Shown here in pieces: positions 1 through 6,272 of a DNA stretch of 8,070 nt (positions within the stretch are counted from its first letter, which is position 1; each line of letters starts with the position of its first letter). The stretch is from Acidobacteriota bacterium. Lineage in GTDB: Bacteria; Acidobacteriota; Thermoanaerobaculia; Multivoradales; JAHEKO01. The stretch covers positions 1 through 8,070 of the forward strand of contig JAUWSP010000107.1 of NCBI GenBank assembly GCA_030610025.1, in the 5' to 3' direction. The translations under genes and the position numbers were made by a program. The notes beneath the pieces are model-generated. The model had not been told where the DNA came from. It saw only the letters and a program-made list of their open reading frames with translations, and did no database searches.

Positions 1-74
1 AGCAGCCCGAAGGTGAAGAACACCCTCTTGCGCAGCTCGGGAATCGCAAAGATATTGCGAAAGCTCTCGATCAC
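1..74 (-). CDS. secY: SecY preprotein translocase channel subunit (N-terminal fragment)
   Basis: SecY forms the membrane channel of the Sec translocon and receives nascent membrane and secreted proteins at the ribosome exit tunnel. Only the first 24 codons lie in the window; the gene continues past position 1. The visible peptide starts [20 protein letters not shown] and goes on with TFGL. This is the family's usual cytoplasmic N-terminal stretch, with the IPELRKR motif just before the first transmembrane helix. The start is a GTG at 74-72 whose last two bases belong to the TGA stop of rplO (GTGA, 4-base overlap), which points to translational coupling. No separate strong ribosome binding site was noted. 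The position directly after rplO is the standard spc operon location. Identification rests on the short N-terminus plus this context. Confidence 0.93.
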   Translation of the reverse strand, partial: MIESFRNIFAIPELRKRVFFTFGL

Positions 75-508
75 GACTCGAGCACCTCGCAGCTGCCACC
101 CGCAGCTTCGATCTTGGCGCGGGCGGTAGCGCTGAATTTGTGGGCCTTCACCTTCAGGGCAGTGGAGATTTCCCCGTTCCCCAAGACCTTGACTGGCATG
201 CCCGATCGGACAACTCCGCGTGTCACCAGGTTCTCAGGGTTCACTTCACCGTCGAAGTCGTCCAGACGAGCGACGTTGACCACCTGATACTCCGTCCTGA
301 AGATATTGGTGAATCCCCGTTTGGGAACTCTCCGCACCAAGGGCATCTGACCGCCCTCGAAACCGGCTCTCTGAGAGACCCCGGAGCGTGATCGCTGCCC
401 CTTGTGACCTCGTCCCGCGGTCTTGCCGTGACCCGAACCCGGGCCTCGCCCAATCCGCTTCTTGGCACGCTTGGAGCCTTTGGCTGGCGAAAGGTCATGC
501 AACTTCAT
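71..508 (-). CDS. rplO: 50S ribosomal protein L15
   Basis: L15 is a large-subunit protein that binds 23S rRNA and is needed for late 50S assembly. The 145-residue product has the family's typical length. Its basic, glycine-rich N-terminal arm is plain: [12 protein letters not shown], then [20 protein letters not shown] around residues 18-37, then the F-E-G-G-Q-M-P-L motif near 50-57. A compact C-terminal domain follows, ending in [10 protein letters not shown] chose the ATG at 508, 7 bases after a perfect GGAGG (520-516). A GTG at 511 sits directly before it in frame and would add one residue. The stop of rpmD (TGA at 510-508) shares one base with this ATG (TGATG), and the rplO stop overlaps the secY start. 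Both junctions suggest coupled translation. Confidence 0.98.
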   Translation of the reverse strand: MKLHDLSPAKGSKRAKKRIGRGPGSGHGKTAGRGHKGQRSRSGVSQRAGFEGGQMPLVRRVPKRGFTNIFRTEYQVVNVARLDDFDGEVNPENLVTRGVVRSGMPVKVLGNGEISTALKVKAHKFSATARAKIEAAGGSCEVLES

Positions 509-699
509 CACGATTCCTCCACGATCTCTGCCAGGTGTGGGATCTTGGCCACCATCCCCCTCACAGCGGGGGTATCGACCCGCATCACCTCATGCCGGAT
601 GCGTCTCAGACCGAGGCTTCTGAGGACCTCGTGCTGGTTCTTTGGCCGCCCGATCGGGCTCCTGATCTGTCGAATTCTCAGCATGTTCTGCTTCGCCAT
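508..699 (-). CDS. rpmD: 50S ribosomal protein L30
   Basis: L30 is a small large-subunit protein that binds 23S rRNA. The 63-residue product is a normal bacterial L30. After a short leader ([11 protein letters not shown]) comes the family signature: [19 protein letters not shown] around residues 13-31, with the following R-R-I-R-H-E. The conserved region [13 protein letters not shown] continues to residue 50. The ATG at 699 is preceded by GGGGAAG (710-704). It lies 18 bases after rpsE, and its TGA stop overlaps the rplO ATG by one base. The order S5-L30-L15 is universal in bacteria that keep rpmD, which supports the call. Nothing about the gene is odd. Confidence 0.97.
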   Translation of the reverse strand: MAKQNMLRIRQIRSPIGRPKNQHEVLRSLGLRRIRHEVMRVDTPAVRGMVAKIPHLAEIVEES

Positions 700-717
700 G
701 GCTCTTCCCCGACTCTG

Positions 718-1242
718 CTAGTTCTTCTCTTCCGGCGCTTTTTCGACGACTGGCTCGAGCTCTTCCAAGCCGCGAAGGCGACGGACCTCGTTCTCGCTAC
801 GCAGTTGCGACAAGGCGTCCATGGTCGCTTTCACCACGTTGTTGGGATTCTTCGAACCCAACGACTTGGTGAGGATGTCCTGATATCCAGCGCTCTCGAT
901 CACCGCCCTGACGGCACCTCCGGCGATGACTCCGGTCCCCTCGGAAGCGGGCTTCAGAAGCACGCGACTGGCGCCAAAGCGACCCAGTGCTTCGTGCGGC
1001 ACCGTGGTGCCCTTCATCGGGAACCTGAAGAGGTTCTTCTTGGCGATGTCGATCCCCTTGCGAATGGCGCTGGGAACCTCCTTTGCCTTGCCGGATCCAT
1101 ATCCAACCCGGCCATTCCCATCACCAATCACCACCAGAGCCGTAAAGGAGAAGTTCTTACCGCCCTTGACGACCTTCGTCACCCGGTTGATATCGATAAC
1201 CTGCTCGAAAAACTCGGGCTCGCTATTAAAGTCTCTAGCCAA
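718..1242 (-). CDS. rpsE: 30S ribosomal protein S5 (TTG start)
   Basis: S5 sits at the mRNA entry side of the 30S subunit, next to S4 and S8, and affects decoding fidelity. The 174-residue protein shows the N-terminal double-stranded-RNA-binding-like domain with [16 protein letters not shown] near residues 18-33 and the signature [20 protein letters not shown] (40-59). The C-terminal domain carries [20 protein letters not shown] (99-118) and the N-P-N-N-V-V-K-A-T segment. The C-terminus is an acidic tail. The start codon is TTG at 1242-1240: GGAGGA at 1256-1251 lies 8 bases upstream, and the resulting [11 protein letters not shown] matches the usual S5 N-terminus, so no ATG is needed. The gene follows rplR after 44 bases and ends with TAG. 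Confidence 0.97.
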   Translation of the reverse strand: MARDFNSEPEFFEQVIDINRVTKVVKGGKNFSFTALVVIGDGNGRVGYGSGKAKEVPSAIRKGIDIAKKNLFRFPMKGTTVPHEALGRFGASRVLLKPASEGTGVIAGGAVRAVIESAGYQDILTKSLGSKNPNNVVKATMDALSQLRSENEVRRLRGLEELEPVVEKAPEEKN

Positions 1243-1250
1243 CTTGATTC

Positions 1251-1256
1251 TCCTCC
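1251..1256 (-). promoter_or_regulatory. Ribosome binding site that fixes the rpsE TTG start
   Basis: GGAGGA on the minus strand lies 8 bases before the TTG that begins [11 protein letters not shown]. The strong site and ideal spacing decide for the TTG start of S5 over any other codon. Confidence 0.8.
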
Positions 1257-1286
1257 GCTTCGCCTATCAGCAGACTGCTTCCCAAG

Positions 1287-1658
1287 CTAGAAATCCAGGC
1301 CTTTGGAACGGGCACCTTCCGCCACTTCCTTGACCCTGCCGTGAAAGATGTAGCCACCTCGGTCGAACACCACGGCTTCGATACCTTTGGCCTTGGCGCG
1401 CTCTCCCAGCGTCTCACCCACCATCCGTGCCGCCGCCTTGGACTTGCTGCCACCCTCGAGCTTCTGCAGGATCTCGGGCTCGCTGGAGTTGGCCTGAACC
1501 AGGGTGACTCCTTGCAGATCGTCGATGACCTGTGCGTAGACGAACTTCAGGCTCTTGTATACCGCCAACCGGGGGCGATCTACCGATCCATGCACCGATC
1601 TGCGGACCCGTCTGTGGGCTCGTATCCGACGCAATCGCTTTTCCTGTGCCTTATCCAT
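1287..1658 (-). CDS. rplR: 50S ribosomal protein L18
   Basis: L18 binds 5S rRNA and, with L5, anchors it in the central protuberance of the 50S subunit. The 123-residue product has the family layout. A very basic N-terminus comes first ([19 protein letters not shown], residues 8-25). The conserved [20 protein letters not shown] (28-47) follows. The C-terminal half holds the A-A-R-M-V-G segment near residue 77, then [20 protein letters not shown] (97-116), and it ends G-L-D-F, close to the usual G-L-x-F. The ATG at 1658 has GAGGAGA upstream (1669-1663). It lies 19 bases after rplF, in the usual L6-L18-S5 order. The stop is TAG. Confidence 0.98.
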   Translation of the reverse strand: MDKAQEKRLRRIRAHRRVRRSVHGSVDRPRLAVYKSLKFVYAQVIDDLQGVTLVQANSSEPEILQKLEGGSKSKAAARMVGETLGERAKAKGIEAVVFDRGGYIFHGRVKEVAEGARSKGLDF

Positions 1659-1677
1659 GATCTCTCCTCGACACCCT

Positions 1678-2226
1678 CTACTTGGCTACAGCGCCAGCCT
1701 TGCCGACCTTGCGGCGCACGACCTCGTCGGAGTAGCGAATGCCCTTGCCCTTGTAGGGCTCGGGCTTGCGCAGCCGTCGAATATTCGCCGCCACCTGACC
1801 CACCAACTGTCGGTCTGCACCGCTGACCTTGATCTTGCCCGCCTTCTCGTCGACCTGCACTTCGATGCCATCGGGCACCTTGAAGACAACCGGGTGGGAA
1901 TAGCCCAGCGCCAGGTGGATCTCGCTACCCTTGAGTGATGCGCGATAGCCGACGCCGTGAATCTCCAACTGCTTGCTGAAGCCTTCCGAGACTCCCTGCA
2001 CGGCATTTGCCAGGAGCGCCCGCATGAGCCCGTGCTTGGAACGCAAGTCGCCACTGTCGTCGTCCCGGGTCACCGTCACGATCCCATCCTCGATCTCCAC
2101 TGGAATTCCTTCCAGCAGAAACTGACTCACTTTGCCCTTCGGACCTTCGGCCACGAAAACCCGATCCTCCACCGTCACCTTGACGCCCTGAGGGATCGTA
2201 ATGGGCTCTTTTCCTACGCGTGACAT
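1678..2226 (-). CDS. rplF: 50S ribosomal protein L6
   Basis: L6 lies at the base of the L7/L12 stalk near the sarcin-ricin loop, where translational GTPases dock. The 182-residue product has the usual length and duplicated fold. The N-terminal half starts MSRVGKEPITIPQGVKVTVE and includes a GPKG turn near residue 28. The second half begins near 85 with LEIHGVGYRASLKG and ends in the bacterial L6 signature PEPYKGKGIRY (155-165) plus a basic tail. The ATG at 2226 is preceded by AGGAGG (2240-2235) with 8 bases spacing. That site overlaps the TAG stop of rpsH (TAGGAGG), so ribosomes ending S8 synthesis terminate on the L6 binding site. The stop is TAG. Confidence 0.98.
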   Translation of the reverse strand: MSRVGKEPITIPQGVKVTVEDRVFVAEGPKGKVSQFLLEGIPVEIEDGIVTVTRDDDSGDLRSKHGLMRALLANAVQGVSEGFSKQLEIHGVGYRASLKGSEIHLALGYSHPVVFKVPDGIEVQVDEKAGKIKVSGADRQLVGQVAANIRRLRKPEPYKGKGIRYSDEVVRRKVGKAGAVAK

Positions 2227-2234
2227 GACAACTG

Positions 2235-2241
2235 CCTCCTA
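2235..2241 (-). promoter_or_regulatory. rplF ribosome binding site fused with the rpsH stop
   Basis: On the minus strand the rpsH stop TAG (2241-2239) runs straight into GGAGG, giving TAGGAGG, 8 bases before the rplF ATG. A ribosome finishing S8 therefore sits on the L6 initiation site, which is a classic arrangement for coupled translation. The sequence is seen directly; coupling is inferred. Confidence 0.75.
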
Positions 2242-2640
2242 CCAGACCTCACAAAGGACCTCGCCGCCGACCCGGCGCTGTCGCGCTTGCGAGTCGGTCA
2301 ACAGTCCCTGCGAAGTCGAGATGATTCCGACGCCCAGTCCGTTCAGAACCGGACGGATCTCATCGGCACCCTTGTAAACGCGCCGCCCCGGCTTGCTGAT
2401 CCGCTTGATACTTCGAATCAAGGGTTCGCCGTTGGGGGTATAGCGCAGATAGATGCGCACTTTTCTTTTCACCGAATCGCTGTCGAGGAGCTCGAACGAC
2501 TCGACATACCCCTGCTCCTTGAGTATCCGGCAGACCTCGAGCTTGACCTTCGATAGCGGTACATCCAGGCGATCATGCTTCGCCATATATGCGGTGCGGA
2601 TCCGACTCAGCAGATCTGCCACTGGATCGGTCATCGTCAT
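2239..2640 (-). CDS. rpsH: 30S ribosomal protein S8
   Basis: S8 is a primary 16S rRNA-binding protein of the 30S platform; in E. coli it also represses spc operon translation. The 133-residue product has a helical N-terminus with DPVADLLSRIRTAYMAKHDR (residues 5-24). The C-terminal RNA-binding motif is GLGVGIISTSQGLLTDSQAR (101-120), followed by G-G-E-V-L-C-E-V-W. I chose the ATG at 2640 because GGAGG (2652-2648) lies 7 bases upstream. A second in-frame ATG at 2634 (MTM) would be 13 bases away. The gene follows rpsN after a 57-base spacer in which I see no convincing structure. Its TAG stop forms part of the rplF ribosome binding site. I could not identify an S8 autoregulatory target by eye. 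Confidence 0.98.
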   Translation of the reverse strand: MTMTDPVADLLSRIRTAYMAKHDRLDVPLSKVKLEVCRILKEQGYVESFELLDSDSVKRKVRIYLRYTPNGEPLIRSIKRISKPGRRVYKGADEIRPVLNGLGVGIISTSQGLLTDSQARQRRVGGEVLCEVW

Positions 2641-2697
2641 AGTGATTCCTCCACTGGACCCTGTCTCTCGTTGCTCTTCATTCGCCTGTGCAAACTC

Positions 2698-2883
2698 TTA
2701 CCAGCTGGCCTTGATGACACCCGGCAGGTAACCCTGCAGGGCCAGGTTGCGAAAGCAGATTCGGCAGAGGCCAAATTTGCGAAGATAACCGCGTGGGCGC
2801 CCACAGCGCTGACAGCGATTGCGATGCCTGACAGCGAACTTCGGCTCTTTCAGGTTCTTGTCTATTTTCGCGGTGGTCGCCAC
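2698..2883 (-). CDS. rpsN: 30S ribosomal protein S14, zinc-binding short type
   Basis: S14 is a protein of the 30S head needed for late small-subunit assembly. The 61-residue product belongs to the short zinc-binding (type Z) class. Cysteines 24, 27, 40 and 43 form a C-x2-C...C-x2-C site in the run [20 protein letters not shown]. The C-terminus [15 protein letters not shown] is the family's typical ending. The reading frame stays open upstream, but the correct start is the GTG at 2883-2881: AGGAG (2896-2892) lies 8 bases before it, and the product then matches the usual 61-residue length. It sits between rplE (19 bases) and rpsH, the standard spc position. The stop is TAA, one of only three in the window. 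Confidence 0.97.
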   Translation of the reverse strand: MATTAKIDKNLKEPKFAVRHRNRCQRCGRPRGYLRKFGLCRICFRNLALQGYLPGVIKASW

Positions 2884-2891
2884 GTTCAAAT

Positions 2892-2896
2892 CTCCT
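2892..2896 (-). promoter_or_regulatory. Ribosome binding site that fixes the rpsN GTG start
   Basis: AGGAG on the minus strand lies 8 bases before the GTG at 2883-2881. It settles the start of the 61-residue S14, because the frame remains open for about 32 more codons upstream into rplE. Confidence 0.8.
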
Positions 2897-2902
2897 CGAA
2901 GT

Positions 2903-3535
2903 CTATTCAGCGTCAGCGCCGGATCGCTTGAGAGCGAAGGGCATCCCAAGCTCGCGCAGTAGATAGAAAGCCTGCTCATCGTTCTTGGCGGTAGTCACGA
3001 TCGTGATATTGAGACCCTTGGAACGGTCCACCTTGTCGTAGTCGAGGTCAGGAAAGATCAAGTGATCTCGGACACCCAGAGTGTAGTTGCCACGACCGTC
3101 GAAGCTGCTGTTGGGTACTCCCCGGAAGTCCCGCACCCGAGGTAAGGCGGTTGCGATCAGGCGATCGAGAAAATTCCACATGGAATTCCCACGCAGCGTC
3201 ACCCGGCAGCCAATGGGCATACCCTCGCGCACCTTGAAGGCGGCGATCGACTTCTTGGCGCGAGTGATGGTCGGCCGTTGGCCTGCAACCTGCGCCAACT
3301 CCTCGACCGCGGTATCGAGGATCTTGATGTTCTGGGTCGCCTCCCCCAGGCCCATATTGAGAACGATCTTCTCGAGACGCGGCACGGCCATGACGTTTTC
3401 GATACCGAACTCGCCACCCAGCTTCTCGACGATCTCCTCCTTGTATCGAGTCTTCAGCCGGGGAACGTAGCCGTTGCCACCCGGTGCACCAGCAGCCGCC
3501 TTGGCGCCTGCCTTCGCGTCTTTCTTGCTAGCCAT
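2903..3535 (-). CDS. rplE: 50S ribosomal protein L5 with N-terminal extension
   Basis: L5 binds 5S rRNA in the central protuberance and contacts P-site tRNA and the small-subunit head. The 210-residue product exceeds the usual length of about 180. The conserved core starts near residue 26 with [19 protein letters not shown], followed by [20 protein letters not shown] (47-66) and [15 protein letters not shown] (87-101). It ends with [20 protein letters not shown] and E-L-G-M-P-F. The first 25 residues are a lysine-, alanine- and glycine-rich leader ([20 protein letters not shown]). No internal start codon next to the core would remove it: the Val at 24 is GTT. The ATG at 3535 has GAGGA upstream (3550-3546), about 10 bases away. 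The gene ends with TAG. Confidence 0.97.
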   Translation of the reverse strand: MASKKDAKAGAKAAAGAPGGNGYVPRLKTRYKEEIVEKLGGEFGIENVMAVPRLEKIVLNMGLGEATQNIKILDTAVEELAQVAGQRPTITRAKKSIAAFKVREGMPIGCRVTLRGNSMWNFLDRLIATALPRVRDFRGVPNSSFDGRGNYTLGVRDHLIFPDLDYDKVDRSKGLNITIVTTAKNDEQAFYLLRELGMPFALKRSGADAE

Positions 3536-3555
3536 CTGACTTTATTCCTCTCAGC

Positions 3556-3879
3556 TCAATTGAAGGTGGCGTCGCAGGCTTTGCAGACCCGCACTCCGCT
3601 GCCAGCGGCCAATCGCTTTCGCCCGCAACGAGTCGGCTTGCCGCACTCCGGGCAGATCAGCTTCAGATTCGAGATGCGGATCGGAGCTTCTCGCTCCACG
3701 ATGCCGCCCTGGATCTGCTTATTGGGGTTCGGACGCGTGTGGCGCTTGATCATATTGGCGCGCTCGACGATCGCAGTCGCAGCGCCAGGAAAGACCCGCA
3801 GGACCCGCCCTTTGACGCCGCGATCCCGACCTAGAATCACCACGACCTCGTCGTTCTTCTTGATGTTGACCTTGTGCAT
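3556..3879 (-). CDS. rplX: 50S ribosomal protein L24 with zinc-ribbon-like C-terminus
   Basis: L24 starts 50S assembly by binding the 5' domain of 23S rRNA and ends up near the tunnel exit. The 107-residue product has a KOW-type N-terminal region: NIKKNDEVVVILGRDRGVKG around residues 5-24, then RVLRVFPGAATAIVERANMI. The central conserved H-T-R-P-N-P-N-K-Q-I-Q-G-G-I-V-E-R-E-A-P-I follows. The C-terminal part has cysteines at 76, 79, 85, 99 and 102. The pairs CPEC and CKAC resemble a zinc ribbon known from many, but not all, bacterial L24 proteins; metal binding is inferred. The ATG at 3879 has GGAG (3890-3887) 7 bases upstream. The gene follows rplN after a 54-base spacer with a hairpin and lies 20 bases before rplE. 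Confidence 0.97.
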   Translation of the reverse strand: MHKVNIKKNDEVVVILGRDRGVKGRVLRVFPGAATAIVERANMIKRHTRPNPNKQIQGGIVEREAPIRISNLKLICPECGKPTRCGRKRLAAGSGVRVCKACDATFN

Positions 3880-3906
3880 CTCTCTACTCCGCAGTTCACT
3901 TCGAAT

Positions 3907-3928
3907 TCGACCCCGTCAGGGCCGTCGA
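3907..3928 (-). other. Predicted hairpin in the rplN-rplX spacer
   Basis: Read on the minus strand, TCGAC-GG-CCC, a TGAC loop, GGG and GTCGA form an 8-pair stem with a two-base GG bulge, starting 5 bases after the rplN stop. No T-run follows, so it is not a standard intrinsic terminator. A perfect 10-base palindrome, TCGAATTCGA (3901-3910), overlaps its downstream arm and could pair differently. It could serve as an RNA-processing, stability or translational control element, but a function is speculative. Confidence 0.4.
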
Positions 3929-3933
3929 GCGTG

Positions 3934-4302
3934 CTACAGCACCTCCGGCGCCAACGAGACGATCTTCATGAAGCGCTTCTCACGCAGCTCGCGAGCCACC
4001 GGGCCGAAAACACGAGTACCGACCGGCTCGCCAGCATCGGTCACCAGCACCGCCGAGTTGGAATCGAAGCGGATATGGCTTCCATCCCTACGCCGGTAGG
4101 CCCGTCGTGTTCGGACGATCACCGCCTTGACGACCTCCCCCTTCTTGACCGTTCCTTCCGGCGTCGCTTCCTTCACCGACGCGGTGATCAGGTCGCCGAG
4201 GCCACCGTACTGACCGGCTGACCCGCCGCGCATGTGAATACACGCGATCTTCCGAGCCCCGGAGTTATCCGCTACATCCAAAACTGTGCCCATCTGAATC
4301 AT
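3934..4302 (-). CDS. rplN: 50S ribosomal protein L14
   Basis: L14 binds 23S rRNA at the subunit interface, touches 16S rRNA through bridges and, in other bacteria, is the docking site for the silencing factor RsfS. The 122-residue product is exactly the common length. It begins [20 protein letters not shown] and carries the family signature near residues 57-83 ([20 protein letters not shown] then I-R-F-D). It ends [13 protein letters not shown], then KFMKI-like [12 protein letters not shown]. The ATG at 4302 lies only 2 bases after the rpsQ stop. Its likely binding site GGAGGG (4317-4312) is inside the last codons of rpsQ, so the two genes look translationally coupled. In E. coli this junction is an operon boundary with a promoter; here there is no room for one in the spacer. 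The stop is TAG. Confidence 0.98.
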   Translation of the reverse strand: MIQMGTVLDVADNSGARKIACIHMRGGSAGQYGGLGDLITASVKEATPEGTVKKGEVVKAVIVRTRRAYRRRDGSHIRFDSNSAVLVTDAGEPVGTRVFGPVARELREKRFMKIVSLAPEVL

Positions 4303-4304
4303 CG

Positions 4305-4586
4305 TCAGCTACCCTCCGCCCTCTTCAGGATCTCCTTGACCCGCCACCGCTTCTGCTTCGACAGCGGTCGACTGGAGACGATCCGAACGCGGTCACCGAG
4401 GCGGCACTCGTTGTTCTCGTCATGGGCAAAGAATTTCGACGTTCGCTTGAGGTAGCGGCGGTACAGACGGTGCATCACCGTATTGGTGACAGCGACCACG
4501 ACGGTCTTGTCCATCTGGTCTCTGACCACTGTGCCAACCTTTACCTGTTGCCGCCCACGGCTCGCTGTCGCTGCTTGCTCCGACAT
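4305..4586 (-). CDS. rpsQ: 30S ribosomal protein S17
   Basis: S17 is a primary 16S rRNA-binding protein of the 30S body. The 93-residue product is an OB-fold protein. After a short polar leader ([14 protein letters not shown]) come [16 protein letters not shown] (18-33), the [10 protein letters not shown] segment (43-52), and H-D-E-N-N-E-C. The family signature [20 protein letters not shown] (65-84) closes the fold. I chose the ATG at 4586-4584, 9 bases after GGAG (4599-4596). An in-frame GTG directly before it (4589) is 6 bases from the same site and would add one residue, so the start is uncertain by one codon. The gene lies 28 bases after rpmC and almost abuts rplN. Confidence 0.97.
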   Translation of the reverse strand: MSEQAATASRGRQQVKVGTVVRDQMDKTVVVAVTNTVMHRLYRRYLKRTSKFFAHDENNECRLGDRVRIVSSRPLSKQKRWRVKEILKRAEGS

Positions 4587-4614
4587 CACCTTGCTCTCCG
4601 AAAGATTCCTTCGT

Positions 4615-4803
4615 CTAGTCCCGCTTTTCGCGAAGGACCGTCAGAACTCGAGCGAGATCTCTTTTCGCCTCGCGCATCTTTGCCGGGCTCTCCAACTGGC
4701 CCGTCACCCTCTGCAGTCGCAGGGCAAAGAGCTTGTCTGCCAGCTCCTTCTCCCTGTCCCGCAGCTCTTCAACAGTCTGCTCTCTATACTTCGAAGCCTT
4801 CAT
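4615..4803 (-). CDS. rpmC: 50S ribosomal protein L29
   Basis: L29 is a small helical-hairpin protein at the peptide exit tunnel, next to L23, close to where trigger factor and the signal recognition particle dock. The 62-residue product has the typical length and charge pattern. The first helix includes Y-R-E-Q-T-V-E-E-L-R-D-R-E-K-E-L near residues 6-21. The conserved KLFALRLQRVTGQLESPAKM follows at 24-43. The second helix, rich in Arg and Lys (A-K-R-D-L-A-R-V-L-T-V-L-R-E-K), ends the protein. The ATG at 4803 lies 8 bases after the rplP stop; the binding site GAGGTGA (4813-4807) overlaps that TGA. The order L16-L29-S17 is standard. The stop is TAG. Confidence 0.97.
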   Translation of the reverse strand: MKASKYREQTVEELRDREKELADKLFALRLQRVTGQLESPAKMREAKRDLARVLTVLREKRD

Positions 4804-4811
4804 CGCTCACC

Positions 4812-5231
4812 TCACCAGGCCGTATGATCGCGCGAGATGTATCGCGTCTTGATCCCGAACTTGTAGGAAGCCAGCTCGATCGCCCTCTTGGTGACTTCCG
4901 AATCCACACCTTCTACCTCGAACAGAATCCGACCCGGTTTGACGACGGCCACCCAGCCTTCCGGATTGCCTTTTCCCTTACCCATTCTCGTTTCGAGAGG
5001 CTTCTTGGTTATCGGCTTGTCCGGGAAAACCCGGATCCAGATCTTGCCGCCACGCTTGACTCCACGCGCGATCGCGATTCGCGCCGACTCGATCTGCCGC
5101 GAGCTCACCCAGCCTGCCTCCAGCGCCTGCAGGGCATGGTCGCCAAAAGCGATGTAGTCCCCACCCTTCGCCTTGCCACGACGCCTGCCGCGCTGCTTCT
5201 TCCTGTACTTGACCTTCTTGGGCATCAACAT
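4812..5231 (-). CDS. rplP: 50S ribosomal protein L16
   Basis: L16 helps position A-site tRNA near the peptidyl-transferase centre and is added late in 50S assembly. The 139-residue product matches the family from end to end. It starts [20 protein letters not shown] and has [15 protein letters not shown] (40-54). The signature [20 protein letters not shown] (82-101) follows. The Arg at 82 corresponds to the residue hydroxylated in E. coli L16; whether it is modified here cannot be seen. The ATG at 5231 is 8 bases after AGGAG (5244-5240). A second ATG at 5225 (MLM) is possible, but MLMP is the family's usual beginning. The TGA stop overlaps the rpmC ribosome binding site. Confidence 0.98.
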   Translation of the reverse strand: MLMPKKVKYRKKQRGRRRGKAKGGDYIAFGDHALQALEAGWVSSRQIESARIAIARGVKRGGKIWIRVFPDKPITKKPLETRMGKGKGNPEGWVAVVKPGRILFEVEGVDSEVTKRAIELASYKFGIKTRYISRDHTAW

Positions 5232-5252
5232 GATCTTGACTCCTCGCTTCGA

Positions 5253-5903
5253 TCAGATAGCCGCGCGACGGGCTGTCTCCCGCAACAGATCGCCTTTGTA
5301 AATCCACACTTTGCAGCCGATGACGCCGTAGGTCGTGCGCGATTCGGCGAACCCGTAGTCGATCTCAGCCTTCAGGGTATGCAGCGGCAGTCGACCCTCC
5401 TGATACCACTCCGTGCGAGCGATCTCGCTACCTCCAAGCCGCCCCGACACCATGATCTTGAAGCCCTTGGCGCCGAACCGGAACGCCGACTCCATCTGCT
5501 TCTTCATGGCCCGACGAAAGGCTATCCGGCGCAGCAACTGGTTAGCGAGGTTCTCAGCCACCAGCTGAGCGTCCAATTCGGGACGCTGGATCTCCTGGAT
5601 ATTGATGTGGACCTCACGGCCCATGTGCTTCATGAGATCGTCGCGCAGCTTGTCGACCTCGGCGCCTTTACGGCCGATGATGATGCCCGGCCTCGAGGTG
5701 TAGATGGTGACTCGAAGCTTGTCGGCCGCGCGCTCGATGTCGATCTCGCTGACGCCGGCGTGCGAAAGGCGCTTCTTCAGCCGAGATCTCAGATCGAGAT
5801 CTTCGTGCAAGAGCCTGGCGTAGTCTTTGTCGGCGTACCAGCGCGACTTCCACGACTTGTTGTACACCAACCGGAACCCATACGGGTGAGTCTTTTGCCC
5901 CAC
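5253..5903 (-). CDS. rpsC: 30S ribosomal protein S3 (GTG start)
   Basis: S3 forms part of the mRNA entry channel in the 30S head and contributes to the ribosomal helicase activity. The 216-residue product has the N-terminal [20 protein letters not shown] and a KH domain with the GRKG loop at 77-80 (after R-P-G-I-I-I). The C-terminal domain carries [20 protein letters not shown] (163-182), then Y-G-F-A, and [11 protein letters not shown]. It lacks the long C-terminal tail of some S3 proteins but is within family range. The start is GTG at 5903-5901, with AGGAG (5914-5910) 6 bases upstream. MGQK is the near-invariant N-terminus, so the start is firm. The gene lies 24 bases after rplV and 21 before rplP. 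Confidence 0.98.
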   Translation of the reverse strand: MGQKTHPYGFRLVYNKSWKSRWYADKDYARLLHEDLDLRSRLKKRLSHAGVSEIDIERAADKLRVTIYTSRPGIIIGRKGAEVDKLRDDLMKHMGREVHINIQEIQRPELDAQLVAENLANQLLRRIAFRRAMKKQMESAFRFGAKGFKIMVSGRLGGSEIARTEWYQEGRLPLHTLKAEIDYGFAESRTTYGVIGCKVWIYKGDLLRETARRAAI

Positions 5904-5927
5904 TATCGTCTCCTTAACCGTCGCGAG

Positions 5928-6272
5928 CTATTCACCCTTCCGGGTATCCAGTTTGATCGTTATGTGGCTCTGGCGCTTCAAGATGCGAAACGCCCGACCC
6001 ATGGGTTGCGGTCGAATACGCTTCAGCGTCGGTCCGCCATCGACGAAGACCTCCTTGACGTACAGCCGATCCACATCCAGCTGATCGTCGAGGTTTTCGG
6101 CATTGGCGATCGCCGATTGAAGCAGCTTGCGCAGCGGTCGAGCTGCACCTTTCTTGCTGAGCGCCAGGATATTGGCCGCGTCCTGGACGCCCTTGCCACG
6201 AATCTGATCTGCCACCAGCCTCACCTTCTGCGGTGAAGTCTGAAGGTACTTGTGTCGCGCTGTTACTTCCAT
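5928..6272 (-). CDS. rplV: 50S ribosomal protein L22
   Basis: L22 binds all domains of 23S rRNA and sends a long beta-hairpin into the exit tunnel, where it affects nascent-chain stalling and macrolide sensitivity. The 114-residue product starts M-E-V-T-A-R-H-K-Y and has TSPQKVRLVADQIRGKGVQD (12-31) and S-A-I-A-N-A-E-N (53-60). The hairpin region is DGGPTLKRIRPQPMGRAFRI (78-97), intact and of normal size. The chosen ATG at 6272 is 10 bases after AGGA (6286-6283). A GTG immediately before it (6275) is 7 bases from the same site, so the start is uncertain by one codon. The gene lies between rpsS and rpsC in the standard order and ends with TAG. Confidence 0.97.
   Translation of the reverse strand: MEVTARHKYLQTSPQKVRLVADQIRGKGVQDAANILALSKKGAARPLRKLLQSAIANAENLDDQLDVDRLYVKEVFVDGGPTLKRIRPQPMGRAFRILKRQSHITIKLDTRKGE

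Noticed and set aside
388..1290. A 300-codon open frame on the plus strand over rplO, rpmD and rpsE
   Set aside because: Same reason: it is antisense to three certain genes, has no family resemblance and no credible ribosome binding context.
2641..2697. Regulatory RNA in the 57-base rpsN-rpsH spacer
   Set aside because: Apart from the rpsH binding site I found no inverted repeat of useful length.
2884..2979. A 93-residue S14 with a long N-terminal extension
   Set aside because: The extra residues are rplE read out of frame; a good binding site and the usual 61-residue length support the GTG at 2883.
3536..3555. An S8-type autoregulatory site before rplE, as in E. coli
   Set aside because: The rplX-rplE spacer is only 20 bases and I could not recognise the S8-binding helix in it or in the nearby coding sequence.
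3907..3928. Intrinsic terminator after rplN
   Set aside because: The stem is real but no run of T follows on the minus strand, and the essential genes downstream continue with tight spacing.
4422..6236. A 604-codon open frame on the plus strand, antisense to rpsQ through rplV
   Set aside because: It crosses six conserved genes and their spacers, shows no recognisable domain, and is rich in Arg, Leu, Pro and Asp as expected for an antisense shadow of GC-rich, codon-biased genes.
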